Position numbers and translations under genes: made by a program. Positions 52,641 to 61,185 of a DNA stretch of 64,000 bases are shown piece by piece. Source of the DNA: Phycisphaerae bacterium (GTDB lineage Bacteria; Planctomycetota; Phycisphaerae; Phycisphaerales; SM1A02); the NCBI GenBank assembly GCA_002711415.1, contig PARI01000025.1, positions 1-64,000 of the forward strand. The letters are read 5' to 3'. Each line of letters starts with the position of its first letter. Position 1 is the first letter of the stretch. Below the pieces are notes generated by a model. It saw only the letters and a list, made by a program, of their open reading frames with translations. It had not been told where the DNA came from and did no database searches.

Positions 52641-53849
52641 CTAGGCATCCAAGGGCGGCTCCGCTGGTGATTCCCTCAGCAGGGCACAACAGACAGACTG
52701 GCCATGGATGGCCAGATGGGTGCCGATCGGGCCGATTTCGCCGTTGGCATGGAAGCCCGTAAGTGGAGCATGGTCAAGTCGGCGAGCAAGCCTCGCCGAA
52801 TCTCCAAGGTCGTCGTGGAACATGCCAGCCTGCCTGCCCGTGCAACTGGCCGCGATGACGGCGGCGGGGGGTGGCTGGAACTGCTGGCCATCCAGGAGCA
52901 GATCCAGGTCCTCGGCTGCGGAGACTCCATCCCGCACGTGGAACTGGATGGTCTGGCCGACCCCGACCTGGTCATTGATCAGCAACGAGCCGCTGGCCTG
53001 GTCGATGCCGATGAGGTTCCGTACCAGGAAGTCGCCCCGACCGAATCGCTCCTTGTATTCGTTCACGGCGAGCCCGAGCAGCAGTCCCTGAGCCGCTATG
53101 GACCGTTCAGATGGCTGCAACTGGTCGATCATCTCGCGGGCCACGGCCAACGCTGGTCTGCCCGAGATCTGTTCGATCCGACCGGACCTGGCTCCCGTGA
53201 CGACCAGTGGACTCCCGATCGGTCTGCATCCCTGGCTGACCAGGACATCCACCTCGAGCTTCCCATTGAGGGACACTCCGACGAGACCGGTCTGCTGGAC
53301 ATGATCGTCGATCACCAGCAGGTTGATGCCCGGACGGCTGGCACCCGAGGCCAGGCCACCGATGACCCTGGAGGGGATTCCATCCCCAAGGGCATTGATC
53401 ATCGAGCAGGCCGATGCCCCGGCCGATGTGGTGAAAGGATCGGCCAGGATCAGGCTCAGGGCGTGTTCGGTTCCGATCCCAAGGGCCGATGCGATCATGC
53501 CAGGCCCGGGATGGTTGTAGGCATCCAATGCGAACGGCGTGCAGGTGGCGAGCCCACCGAGCTTCATGCAGAGGACGCTGATCCCGCACCGATGTTCCAG
53601 CTCGTTTGCATCCCCGAGCACGCCGCGAGCACTGCAGGCCAGCATCGTTCCCGGATGCAGTCTCTGCCGGAGCAGTTCAAGGCCGGCCCTGGCGGCCCCG
53701 ATGTGGTGGAAGCTGAAGAAGCAGAGGCACAGGTCACCACCTCCGCCAAGGCCCGATTCGATCGAGTCGCAGCAATCGTGGATGGCCGTGCGGGTATCGA
53801 AATGGCTCGAAGTCACCGAGGCCGCCTTGATGGTTGCAGAGGTCCGCAT
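52641..53849 (-). CDS. FIST-domain sensory protein
   Basis: A 402-residue protein with FIST N and FIST C domains. The N-terminal part has a hydrophobic strand pattern with the GTMLACSARGVLGD block. The C-terminal part ends with the diagnostic GFHANGEIGPIGTHLAIHG and SVCCALL. FIST domains bind small ligands, probably amino acids, in bacterial signalling proteins. No output domain is attached. The start at 53849 has no clear Shine-Dalgarno site, and a TAGGCT box sits seven bases upstream. It is divergent from rpsT. Confidence 0.85.
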   Translation of the reverse strand: MRTSATIKAASVTSSHFDTRTAIHDCCDSIESGLGGGGDLCLCFFSFHHIGAARAGLELLRQRLHPGTMLACSARGVLGDANELEHRCGISVLCMKLGGLATCTPFALDAYNHPGPGMIASALGIGTEHALSLILADPFTTSAGASACSMINALGDGIPSRVIGGLASGASRPGINLLVIDDHVQQTGLVGVSLNGKLEVDVLVSQGCRPIGSPLVVTGARSGRIEQISGRPALAVAREMIDQLQPSERSIAAQGLLLGLAVNEYKERFGRGDFLVRNLIGIDQASGSLLINDQVGVGQTIQFHVRDGVSAAEDLDLLLDGQQFQPPPAAVIAASCTGRQAGMFHDDLGDSARLARRLDHAPLTGFHANGEIGPIGTHLAIHGQSVCCALLRESPAEPPLDA

Positions 53850-53935
53850 CCTGATAAGCCTACGCCATCGAGGGGTTGATTTCCCCTTTATCAGGACCTC
53901 AAGGGGGTCCCGGGAGGCTTCCTCGAGCCCGGCAC

Positions 53936-53964
53936 TTGTCCCAGGAGCCGATTCAGGACATAAT
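53936..53964 (+). promoter_or_regulatory. Promoter of rpsT
   Basis: TTGTCC (53936-53941) and CATAAT (53959-53964) with a 17-base spacer lie 45 bases before the rpsT GTG. This is a good match to a strong housekeeping promoter and would give a leader of about 38 bases. Confidence 0.65.
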
Positions 53965-54008
53965 GCCCAGTTCGAATTTGCTTCAAATCCGTTCCCAGGA
54001 ATCCTCAC

Positions 54009-54284
54009 GTGCCCAATACCAAGTCAGCAGCCAAGCGTGTCCGACAGAGCAGCAAGCGTCGTGCATTGAACCATTGGCGAAAGAACAACGTGAAGAAGCA
54101 CATCAAGTCCTTCCTGGACGCGATCACGAAGCAGGATGTCACGACAGCGGAGACCGAGTACCGTCGAGTCGTTTCGGTCCTGGACAAGGTCGCAACGACT
54201 TCAACCATGCACAAGAACACTGCAGCACGACGCAAGAGTCGCTTGGCTCGACGTCTGAATGCGTTGAAGTCCTCGGCATCCTGA
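54009..54284 (+). CDS. rpsT: 30S ribosomal protein S20
   Basis: A 91-residue, strongly basic protein beginning MPNTKSAAKRVRQSSKRR, with the conserved helix ending in RRKSRLARRLNAL. It binds 16S rRNA in the 30S body. The start codon is GTG, preceded by AGGA, which is unusual but consistent with the family N terminus. Many bacteria likewise use a non-ATG start for rpsT. Confidence 0.97.
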   Translation: MPNTKSAAKRVRQSSKRRALNHWRKNNVKKHIKSFLDAITKQDVTTAETEYRRVVSVLDKVATTSTMHKNTAARRKSRLARRLNALKSSAS

Positions 54285-54407
54285 TCGACTCCTCGAATCC
54301 GTGAACCCACCGAACCCGTGCCCGGTCGTCCCGTGCGTTTTCTTGCGTGACTGCTGCACTTGAGAATCACCCTTGCTGCTGGTTGAATGGAGGGGAAAGA
54401 GCGATGC

Positions 54408-55196
54408 ATGGGAAGATCCAAGAAGACCCAATCACGTGAAGTCGAACTGGTCGCCCCGGGATACTGGGAGCGATCACGTCGTCCCCTTGAGATCCTGCTC
54501 TTCCTCCTCCCGTTGGTCCTGATCTACGAGATCGGGCTGATCGTTCTTCTCAAGTCCGACACGGGCATCCTCACCAACAAGGCGCACCACGAGATCATCA
54601 GGCTCTTCGACCTCTTCGGGGTCACCTCGGCCGCCATGAGCCTTCCAGGCCTGTGCCTGCCCGGGATCGTGCTGGTGGTGGTCCTGGTGCTCTGGCAGTT
54701 CCTCGGCCGCTTTGACTGGACGGTCAACCTCTCGACTCTCGGGGGAATGCTGATCGAGTCGATGATCCTGGCCATGCCACTGCTGATCATCGGGCAGGTC
54801 ATCGCCCGCAGCGTTCCGCTGCTGGCGACTTCGCCTGGGGACCTTCAACAGCTCTCCATCGCAGGCAGGATCGTGCTCTCGATCGGGGCTGGGCTGTACG
54901 AAGAGCTCATCTTCAGGATGCTCATCATCGCCGTGGTCCACACCATCCTGGTGGACTTCTGGAAGATGAGCGAGTTCTGGGGGATCACCATCGCGATCAC
55001 GGTGTCCACGATCTGCTTCACGCTCTACCACCCACTCGTGGCGGCCGATGGAGGCTACTCGCTCCAGAGGATCTTCTTCTTCCTCATCGGAGGCGCGTAT
55101 TTCGGCCTGCTCTTCGTGTTCAGGGGATTCGGAATCGTCGTGGCCGTCCATGCGATCTACGACATCATCGCCCTGGTCCTGGTCCCGTCCGGCTGA
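54408..55196 (+). CDS. CPBP family intramembrane metalloprotease
   Basis: A 262-residue protein with about seven hydrophobic helices and the CPBP/Abi motifs: GLYEELIFR (Glu-Glu and Arg), FTLYHPL (His) and HAIYDI (His/Asp). These are the metal and catalytic residues of Rce1-like proteases. Its target is unknown; family members act in protein maturation or stress. ATG 54408 is preferred over 54387 because the GGAGGGG site lies between them. Confidence 0.9.
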   Translation: MGRSKKTQSREVELVAPGYWERSRRPLEILLFLLPLVLIYEIGLIVLLKSDTGILTNKAHHEIIRLFDLFGVTSAAMSLPGLCLPGIVLVVVLVLWQFLGRFDWTVNLSTLGGMLIESMILAMPLLIIGQVIARSVPLLATSPGDLQQLSIAGRIVLSIGAGLYEELIFRMLIIAVVHTILVDFWKMSEFWGITIAITVSTICFTLYHPLVAADGGYSLQRIFFFLIGGAYFGLLFVFRGFGIVVAVHAIYDIIALVLVPSG

Positions 55197-55256
55197 CCGC
55201 GAGGCGGTGATGGAACGATCTCGCCAACATCCCGAGTATGAACTATCGTGATCCCC

Positions 55257-56171
55257 ATGAGCCGCATCGATCACAGGAGTGTCTATCTCGTCCGGGACCG
55301 GTCCGGCCAGTCCACGGGTCCTTTCGATCACCAGAAGCTCAGCAAGATGGCGGCGGACCGCTCGATCGATCTCGAGGACGAGTTGACGATCGACCATCCT
55401 GATCAGCCCAGGACATGGATGCCCGCATGGAGCTACGAGGGCGTCTTCGCCGACTCGATCCGCAACGCGTTCATCGAGTCGCGTGAGGCGATCGACCGTT
55501 TGAGGTTCATGGAACTGAAGGGTTACTTCTCGAGGAAGGAATACCTCAGGCAACGGGACATGCTTCTGGAACTCCAACAGGAGCCCGCCCCCGACGAGGC
55601 TCCGGAGGATCGCCCGATGTCCACGGCCGAGTGGGCGGCCCAGGTCGATGTCGACCAGGTGGATGGCTCCACCACCAGGCGCTTGTTCGAAGTCATGCAT
55701 GCCGATGGCACCCGGTCCAGCGGCCTCGACAGCGTCCAGTTGAAGGCCCTGGCCAGGAGCGGGTTCATCGACGTCGATGACGAGGTGCGACAACGCGGGG
55801 CGGATCGATGGGTGCCCGCATGGAAGGTCGGTGGCGTGTTCGCCGAGGTCATCGTCAACGGATACCAGAAGCACAAGGATGCGATCGAGCGACTGCGGTA
55901 TCTCCATGTCAACGGGTCGATGGACAGGAGCCGTTTCAGGCAGGAGCGTGATGCGATCATCTGCAACCAGGAGGCGAGCATCGTGGTCCAGGACGACAGG
56001 CTTGATGCACGGGAACAGGCCATCTGTTCGGAACTGGGGATCGGACAGGATGTCCTCAGGAAGTTGAAGCTGCACTTCGCCGAGCAGATCGGTCGCTTGC
56101 GGCATCGATGCGATGCGCTTGAAGCAAGGCTTCGGCGACTGGGTGTCGGTGTCGAGGACGACCAGGCGTGA
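55257..56171 (+). CDS. Protein with two GYF-like domain repeats, unknown function
   Basis: A roughly 304-residue cytosolic protein built from two similar halves. Each half has a GYF_2-like module of about 60 residues (first half YLVRDRSGQSTGPFDHQKL to WMPAWSYEGVF, second half LFEVMHADGTRSSGLDSVQL to WVPAWKVGGVF). A helical stretch follows: EAIDRLRFMELKGYFSRKEY, against DAIERLRYLHVNGSMDRSRF. A C-terminal helical segment closes it. GYF-type modules usually bind proline-rich peptides. The start is uncertain (GTG 55248 or ATG 55257), without an obvious Shine-Dalgarno site. Confidence 0.65.
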   Translation: MSRIDHRSVYLVRDRSGQSTGPFDHQKLSKMAADRSIDLEDELTIDHPDQPRTWMPAWSYEGVFADSIRNAFIESREAIDRLRFMELKGYFSRKEYLRQRDMLLELQQEPAPDEAPEDRPMSTAEWAAQVDVDQVDGSTTRRLFEVMHADGTRSSGLDSVQLKALARSGFIDVDDEVRQRGADRWVPAWKVGGVFAEVIVNGYQKHKDAIERLRYLHVNGSMDRSRFRQERDAIICNQEASIVVQDDRLDAREQAICSELGIGQDVLRKLKLHFAEQIGRLRHRCDALEARLRRLGVGVEDDQA

Positions 56172-56177
56172 CCAGAT

Positions 56178-57188
56178 TCAGCTGGTCGCGTCCACCACGG
56201 CCGGCAGCAGGCCGGTCGCCAGGCCCAGATAGACCGATGTCGCGGCCAGGTCGGCCAGGACCAGCACGAGCGGTCCGGCCGCAATCCTGGGATCCAGTCT
56301 GACCTGATGCAGGAAGACCGGTACCAGGCCTCCGGCGATCGACGAACTGATCATCGCCGAGCAGACGCTGAGGGCCAGCACGATGCCGATGCGATGGTCG
56401 CCGGTGATCAGCCACGAGACGATGGCCACCAGCACGCCACAACTGGCCCCGAGCATCGCCGCGACGATGACCTCCGTCCTCATCCGCCGGAGCAGGGTGC
56501 TCCATTGCACGCTGGGCACGTGCGTCAACTGGAGTGAGAACGTCATCGCCTGCATCGAGATCGATTCGGCCAGGGTGAGCACCAGTGGGATGAACAGGGC
56601 GAGGGCCACCCATGTCTCAAGCGTCATGGAGAACGACCACGCGATCACGGCGCACCCGATGCCACCGATGACGTTGCACAGCAGCCACGGCAGCCGCTTC
56701 CTGTAGCCTCGCAGCACGTTGCTGTTGCGGGCCTCCTCGACGGAGACACCCATGACCTGGAACAGGTCGTTGATACGCTGGGTCTGGGCCAGTTCGAACG
56801 TCTCGTCCGCGTAGACCTGCACGTCGATCGCACCCATGAGTCGGCCCTTGTCATCGACGACCGGCAGGGCCAGGAGCCTGTGGGATGCGAACATGCCGAG
56901 GGCATGTTCCAGGTCCACGTCCATGCGGATCCGGACGACGCTCGTGCGCATGACCTTCTCGACGGTCCGCTCACGATCACCGAGGATCAGTTCCCGGATC
57001 GGGAGCACGCCCACCAGGACGTCCTCGTCATCGACCACGTAGATGTACATGATCCTGTGGTCAATCATCCGGGACCGGAGGGTGTCCAGGGCGTCCTTGA
57101 TCGTCTGGCTGGCGCAGACGGTCGTCTGCACCTGGCTCATCGCCGAGGTGACCGGTTCCTTCAGGTTCAACTTCCGGGAGATGACCAT
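56178..57188 (-). CDS. MgtE-type magnesium transporter lacking the N domain
   Basis: A roughly 336-residue protein that starts directly with a CBS pair (about residues 17-135, with VVDDEDVLVGVLPIREL and VVDDKGRLMGAIDVQ). The MgtE membrane domain follows, with about five helices, PLVLTLAESISMQAMTFSLQ and the conserved DPRIAAGPLVLVLAD segment. Canonical MgtE has an N-terminal Mg2+-sensing superhelical domain that is absent here. The conserved Mg-pore block (PLILTIGGNAGTQ in many MgtE) is altered to TLAESISMQ. The start at 57188 fits a TATACT box eight bases upstream; ATG 57221 would be only 17 bases from kdsC. Confidence 0.82.
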   Translation of the reverse strand: MVISRKLNLKEPVTSAMSQVQTTVCASQTIKDALDTLRSRMIDHRIMYIYVVDDEDVLVGVLPIRELILGDRERTVEKVMRTSVVRIRMDVDLEHALGMFASHRLLALPVVDDKGRLMGAIDVQVYADETFELAQTQRINDLFQVMGVSVEEARNSNVLRGYRKRLPWLLCNVIGGIGCAVIAWSFSMTLETWVALALFIPLVLTLAESISMQAMTFSLQLTHVPSVQWSTLLRRMRTEVIVAAMLGASCGVLVAIVSWLITGDHRIGIVLALSVCSAMISSSIAGGLVPVFLHQVRLDPRIAAGPLVLVLADLAATSVYLGLATGLLPAVVDATS

Positions 57189-57196
57189 GGTTCCTG

Positions 57197-57202
57197 AGTA
57201 TA
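57197..57202 (-). promoter_or_regulatory. -10 box for the MgtE gene
   Basis: TATACT on the minus strand ends eight bases before the ATG at 57188. An AGGA in between could be a weak Shine-Dalgarno site, but the expected transcription start is at or just before the start codon. Confidence 0.35.
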
Positions 57203-57232
57203 TCGACGGCATCCGGTCCATACGGCTACACT
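57203..57232 (+). promoter_or_regulatory. Promoter placed for leaderless kdsC mRNA
   Basis: TCGACG (57203-57208) and TACACT (57227-57232) have an 18-base spacer. The -10 ends six bases before the ATG at 57239 and no Shine-Dalgarno site exists, so transcription would begin at about the start codon. Confidence 0.45.
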
Positions 57233-57238
57233 GTGTCC

Positions 57239-57766
57239 ATGAACAGTGAACCAGGCATCAAACCGATCAAGCTGCTGTGCCTCGATGTGGACGGCGTATT
57301 GACCGACGGCAGGATCTCCATCAGCGACCATGGCATCGAGTCCAAGACGTTCCATGTCCGGGACGGCCTGGCCATGAAGCTGTGGATGTCGCTCGGGCTG
57401 GAGATCGCCGTGATCACCGGCCGGACCAGCAACGCCCTGGTCCATCGCCTCGAGGAACTCGGCGTACGGATCCTCCACATGGGGGTTTCCGACAAGCAGC
57501 CCGTATTCAGGGAAGTCCTGGAGCAGGTCGGATGCGAGGCCTCTGAGGTGGCCATGCTGGGTGATGATTTGCCGGATGCCTGCATTCTGCGCCTTGTCGG
57601 CTATCCTATGGCTGTCCAGGACGCATCCGCTGAGATCCTCAAGATGGTTCATTACGTCACGGTACGCCCTGGAGGACATGCAGCGGTCCGCGAGGCGATC
57701 GAGCACCTGCTCAAGCGGCAGGACCAGTGGGACAGTGCAATCGAGAGATTCCTGCTGGACGGTTGA
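57239..57766 (+). CDS. kdsC: 3-deoxy-D-manno-octulosonate 8-phosphate phosphatase KdsC
   Basis: A 175-residue HAD phosphatase without a cap domain. It has the catalytic CLDVDGVLTDG, TFHVRDGLAMKLW, ITGRTS, GDDLPD and the C-terminal RPGGHAAVREAIEHLL, which matches the KdsC tail that covers the active site. It releases phosphate from KDO-8-P to give KDO for the LPS inner core. It is followed by the lptC/lptA fusion after 41 bases, mirroring the E. coli kdsC-lptC-lptA order. A GTG at 57233 is an alternative start. Confidence 0.93.
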   Translation: MNSEPGIKPIKLLCLDVDGVLTDGRISISDHGIESKTFHVRDGLAMKLWMSLGLEIAVITGRTSNALVHRLEELGVRILHMGVSDKQPVFREVLEQVGCEASEVAMLGDDLPDACILRLVGYPMAVQDASAEILKMVHYVTVRPGGHAAVREAIEHLLKRQDQWDSAIERFLLDG

Positions 57767-57807
57767 TCACCGGGTGATGGTCCGCTTCCCCCGGCAGGAG
57801 GCCCATG

Positions 57808-58065
57808 ATGTTCACCAAGTCCAGTAACGGTTCTTCCCAGGCAGCCAGGAGGTTCATCCTCATCGGGTGCGGTGTTCTCGTCGGCGGCCTGGTCATTCTG
57901 GTGGCGATCAACCTCGATCCCGCCGACACGACCGAGCAAGAGCCGCAGCGGATCATCAATGCGGAAGAACTGGTCGTACCCTCGGCGTTGACCGAATCGG
58001 ACGTCTCGCAGGATCCATCCAGCATCACGGACCAGACCTCGATCCAACTGCGGCAGGGCGCCTAG
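57808..58065 (+). CDS. LptC-LptA fusion, N-terminal part ended by in-frame TAG
   Basis: This 85-codon segment encodes a basic N terminus, one transmembrane helix (about residues 18-36) and the start of an LptC-like periplasmic domain. It ends at TAG 58063-58065, but the same frame continues without interruption to 61179. Reading through, the sequence continues as a normal LptC domain, so the TAG looks like a nonsense mutation (CAG to TAG would restore Gln) or a sequencing error. AGGAGG (57796-57801) lies six bases before ATG 57808, favouring it over ATG 57805. Confidence 0.75.
   Translation: MFTKSSNGSSQAARRFILIGCGVLVGGLVILVAINLDPADTTEQEPQRIINAEELVVPSALTESDVSQDPSSITDQTSIQLRQGA
58063..58065 (+). 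other. In-frame TAG stop inside the LptC-LptA reading frame
   Basis: The frame that starts at 57808 meets TAG here and then stays open for 1037 more codons. No start codon with a ribosome site is seen just after it; the first ATG is at 58150. TAG is used as an ordinary terminator by other genes in the window (for example at 361-363, 20816-20818 and 28706-28708), so recoding is unlikely. Confidence 0.85.
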
Positions 58066-61000
58066 ATCCAGGTCGCGGATGAATCGGGTGAACTGGCCCA
58101 GCAGTACAGCGCCCGACGGATCGATCCGCTCCCGGACAGTTTCATCGCGATGGAACAGCCCCGTGCGGTCCTGTACCCCAGCGGTGATCGGATCGTGACG
58201 CTCCAGGCGGTCGATGGGCGGGCCTATGTGCCGCAGCGAGCCCTTGAATCCGGAACCATGACCGGTGACGTCGTCATCAGGTTGTTCCGCCCGAGTCAGG
58301 GCCGAAGAATCGACATCAACAATGACAAGCCCGCCATGGTCATCAATGCCGACGAAGCCCAGTTCGACCAGGTCCGTGGCGAGATCCGCTGCGACCGGGC
58401 CGTCTCGGTCGACACGGCCGAGGTGCATTTCGAGGGCGTGGGTCTCACGCTGCTGCTTGACGAGCAGGGCGACGGCATCGAGCAGTTGTTCGTCGACCGA
58501 TCGACCGCACCGATTCGGATCAACCGGGTTCAGGAGCAGGTCGCCCGACCGACGCAGGATGTGGCCCCGGCAAGCGATCCTTCCACGGACATTCCACCGA
58601 CACGCGCTGCCGCAACAAGCCCAAGCACGACCCCTCCGGCCCGGCCCACTTCAAAGGCGGCCGGCACACCGACTCCCAAGCCGGCGCCGCCCGCAGTCGC
58701 ATCCAAGCCCGTCACGAAGGAACCGGCGGCCGACCCCGGCTTCTACAAGCTCACCCTGAACGACGATGTCCAGATCGTCCGGACGATCGGATCCGAGCGA
58801 AGCATGATCAGTGGCGACACCCTCGTGGCCGTCTTCAGCCTCGAGTCGGATTCACTCGGGTCCCAGATGGCCGGACTCACCGGCGGTCGATTCGACCGTG
58901 TTGTACCCCGAACACTGCACGCCGGCGGCCATGTGCTGGCGGCATCGGCCTCCACGGTGATCGCGGGGCAGGCGATGACTCCCGAGGCCGAGCTCATCGA
59001 GATCAGCTACTCGGGTCGACTCGTTCTCCTGCCGGTGCCGACCGAGGACCAGGTTCCGCCGACCAAGGACGACGTCATCATCAGGATCGATGGCCAGATC
59101 GTGACGCTGGTGGATGAGCCTTCCAGTGCACGGGCGACGTGCTCGCGCGTGATCTATCGATCGGCCCAGGACGAGGTCGAACTGATCGGGTCGTCCGGAA
59201 CACCGTTGATCGTCGACAGTCCGCAGATGCAGCTGCAGGCCGACCGGTTCTGGTTGCGTCGGCCCGACGGCAAGGGAGGACTCGAAGGACCGGGCTGGAT
59301 GGAACTGGAACAGGAGTCGTCAGGTGATGATCCAGCTGTGGCGTCCGGATCGCTCGACACGAGCATGGTCGTCGCATGCAACGGCTCCAGCGAAGCGCTC
59401 GGATCGATCGTCTCGAGGATGTTCCTGCAGGATTCGGATTCCCTCACCCAGAGGAACCTCCAGATCACCTGGACCGGTGGGGTCGACCTGGAGTTCGCAC
59501 CCGGCCAGCAGGATTCCCGCCTCAGGAGCGCCCAGTTCAACAAGGACGTACACGTCGACAGTGACGACTTCCTGCTCGACTCGGAATCGCTGAAGGTGGT
59601 CTTCTCCACCGAGCGCACCGAGCAGATCGAGCAGATCACGGCCGCCGGCAAGGTCGACATCCAGAGACTCGGTGAACGTGGCGTAATGAGAGCGGAGTTT
59701 CTCCAGATGGATCTGGCCGAATCGGAGCAGGGCAAGGCGATTCCATCGCGGCTTCAGGCGACCGGTGACGTCATGGCATCGGATCCCCAGCAGACCATGT
59801 GGACCCAGTCACTCGATGTGACCTTCCGTCCCCGCCCCTTGGAGCAGGCCGCCCCGGCCGAGGACTCCGCCCAGGGTGAGCAGGATCCATTCGGTGACGG
59901 AGGAAACGTCCAGATCGAGACGGTGGAAGCCACTGAGAAGGTCCAGGTGCTGCTGTCGGAGGGAGCCAGGGTCTTCGCCGACAGCATGAAGGGCAATGCC
60001 ATCGAGTCGAACCTGGAGCTGAAGGGTGATGTGCTGATCATCCAGGACAACATCGTCGCCGATCAGATCCAGCACGTCGTCTTCGATGACAAGCGTCAAT
60101 CCGCCCACGCCGATGGTCCGGGACGGTTCAGGTACTTCGATCAGGTCGTGTCTCCGAATTCCAAGGGGCCGATCCCTCGACCGGAGCTCGACGAGATTCC
60201 AGCCCTCAAGGCCAGCTGGACTCGTTCGATGCATTATGACAACACCGCCAATGATGGTGGGGGATCGATCGACCTTGCCGGAGGTGTTCAAGTCAGGAGC
60301 AGGCCGTCGGCAACCGAGGCGGACCTTCTCGATGGGGACAGCCTCACGCTGGATCTTGCAGACAAGGCGGTTCCTGCCGGTACACGGGCCGATCCCGAGG
60401 TCAAGGCTCAGGATGGCGAACAGGCGGGTGATCTGCCCGTCGACTCGATGATGACCGGCAGCAAGCGGATCAGGAAGCTCACCGCCCGTGGTGACGCCCG
60501 GTTGCAGTCACAGGCATGGCCTGATCCCAAGCGGACGGGTGAGCCCCGACTGTTCCGTGTTCTCGGCCAGCATGTCGAGTACGACACGGATACCGGGGAG
60601 GCCAGCGTGATCGGTTCGGGTGGACTGCTCGTTCATGATGTCGGTGATGGCGAGAAGTCGGAGGCCGTGGTGGGCTCGTTCGCCAGCGAGGGTACGACCC
60701 GGTTCCGTTGGAGCCAGGGCATGCGCATGGAACGCCAGGTCGGTCGTCGTTACCTGATCGTGATGCAGGACGACATCGAGGTGCTTCACGCCGGGCTGGT
60801 TCCCGACGACACACTCACCATGACCGCCGATCGACTCGACGTCACGGTGGAACGCGAACTGCCCGCGCAGGGTGAATCCGAGGACGAGTCCTCCAGTCAA
60901 CAGCAGCAGGAGGGGTTCGAGCTCGGGGAGACCTCCAAGATCCTTCGAGTTCGAGGTGTCGGCCGGGTCTTCATCAGGACACCCAAGCAGGACATCGAGT

Positions 61001-61179
61001 GCCACGAGTTCGACTACAACGTCGACACGCAGATCGCGACGCTCCGGGCGAGGCCCGGTCGCACGGTCACCGTTCTCATGCGCGATGCTGCTGGCCCGAT
61101 CCACTCCGAAAGCGTCCTCTGGGACATGCGATCCGGCAGGATCCGCATCACCGGGGGTGGGGGGACCATCGGGCGTTGA
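58066..61179 (+). CDS. LptC-LptA/OstA-like LPS transport protein, part downstream of the TAG
   Basis: This is the remaining 1037-codon frame; the first ATG inside it is 58150. The first 100 residues continue an LptC-like domain (LAQQYSARRIDPLPDS, VTLQAVDGRAYVPQ). A Pro/Ala/Thr-rich linker follows at about 58560-58740. Then come several OstA/LptA-like beta-jellyroll repeats (with SMISGDTLVAVF, ADRFWL, TMTADRLDVTVE and IECHEFDYNV). It would form a periplasmic bridge for LPS between LptB2FG and LptD. It is far longer than single LptA (about 180 residues). If the TAG is real, it may be silent or made only by read-through or re-initiation. Confidence 0.75.
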   Translation: MQVADESGELAQQYSARRIDPLPDSFIAMEQPRAVLYPSGDRIVTLQAVDGRAYVPQRALESGTMTGDVVIRLFRPSQGRRIDINNDKPAMVINADEAQFDQVRGEIRCDRAVSVDTAEVHFEGVGLTLLLDEQGDGIEQLFVDRSTAPIRINRVQEQVARPTQDVAPASDPSTDIPPTRAAATSPSTTPPARPTSKAAGTPTPKPAPPAVASKPVTKEPAADPGFYKLTLNDDVQIVRTIGSERSMISGDTLVAVFSLESDSLGSQMAGLTGGRFDRVVPRTLHAGGHVLAASASTVIAGQAMTPEAELIEISYSGRLVLLPVPTEDQVPPTKDDVIIRIDGQIVTLVDEPSSARATCSRVIYRSAQDEVELIGSSGTPLIVDSPQMQLQADRFWLRRPDGKGGLEGPGWMELEQESSGDDPAVASGSLDTSMVVACNGSSEALGSIVSRMFLQDSDSLTQRNLQITWTGGVDLEFAPGQQDSRLRSAQFNKDVHVDSDDFLLDSESLKVVFSTERTEQIEQITAAGKVDIQRLGERGVMRAEFLQMDLAESEQGKAIPSRLQATGDVMASDPQQTMWTQSLDVTFRPRPLEQAAPAEDSAQGEQDPFGDGGNVQIETVEATEKVQVLLSEGARVFADSMKGNAIESNLELKGDVLIIQDNIVADQIQHVVFDDKRQSAHADGPGRFRYFDQVVSPNSKGPIPRPELDEIPALKASWTRSMHYDNTANDGGGSIDLAGGVQVRSRPSATEADLLDGDSLTLDLADKAVPAGTRADPEVKAQDGEQAGDLPVDSMMTGSKRIRKLTARGDARLQSQAWPDPKRTGEPRLFRVLGQHVEYDTDTGEASVIGSGGLLVHDVGDGEKSEAVVGSFASEGTTRFRWSQGMRMERQVGRRYLIVMQDDIEVLHAGLVPDDTLTMTADRLDVTVERELPAQGESEDESSSQQQQEGFELGETSKILRVRGVGRVFIRTPKQDIECHEFDYNVDTQIATLRARPGRTVTVLMRDAAGPIHSESVLWDMRSGRIRITGGGGTIGR

Positions 61180-61185
61180 TCGGGT

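Noticed and set aside
58063-58065. TAG recoded to an amino acid
   Set aside because: TAG ends several other genes in the window normally, and no pyrrolysine genes or stop read-through signal were seen; a mutation or error is simpler.
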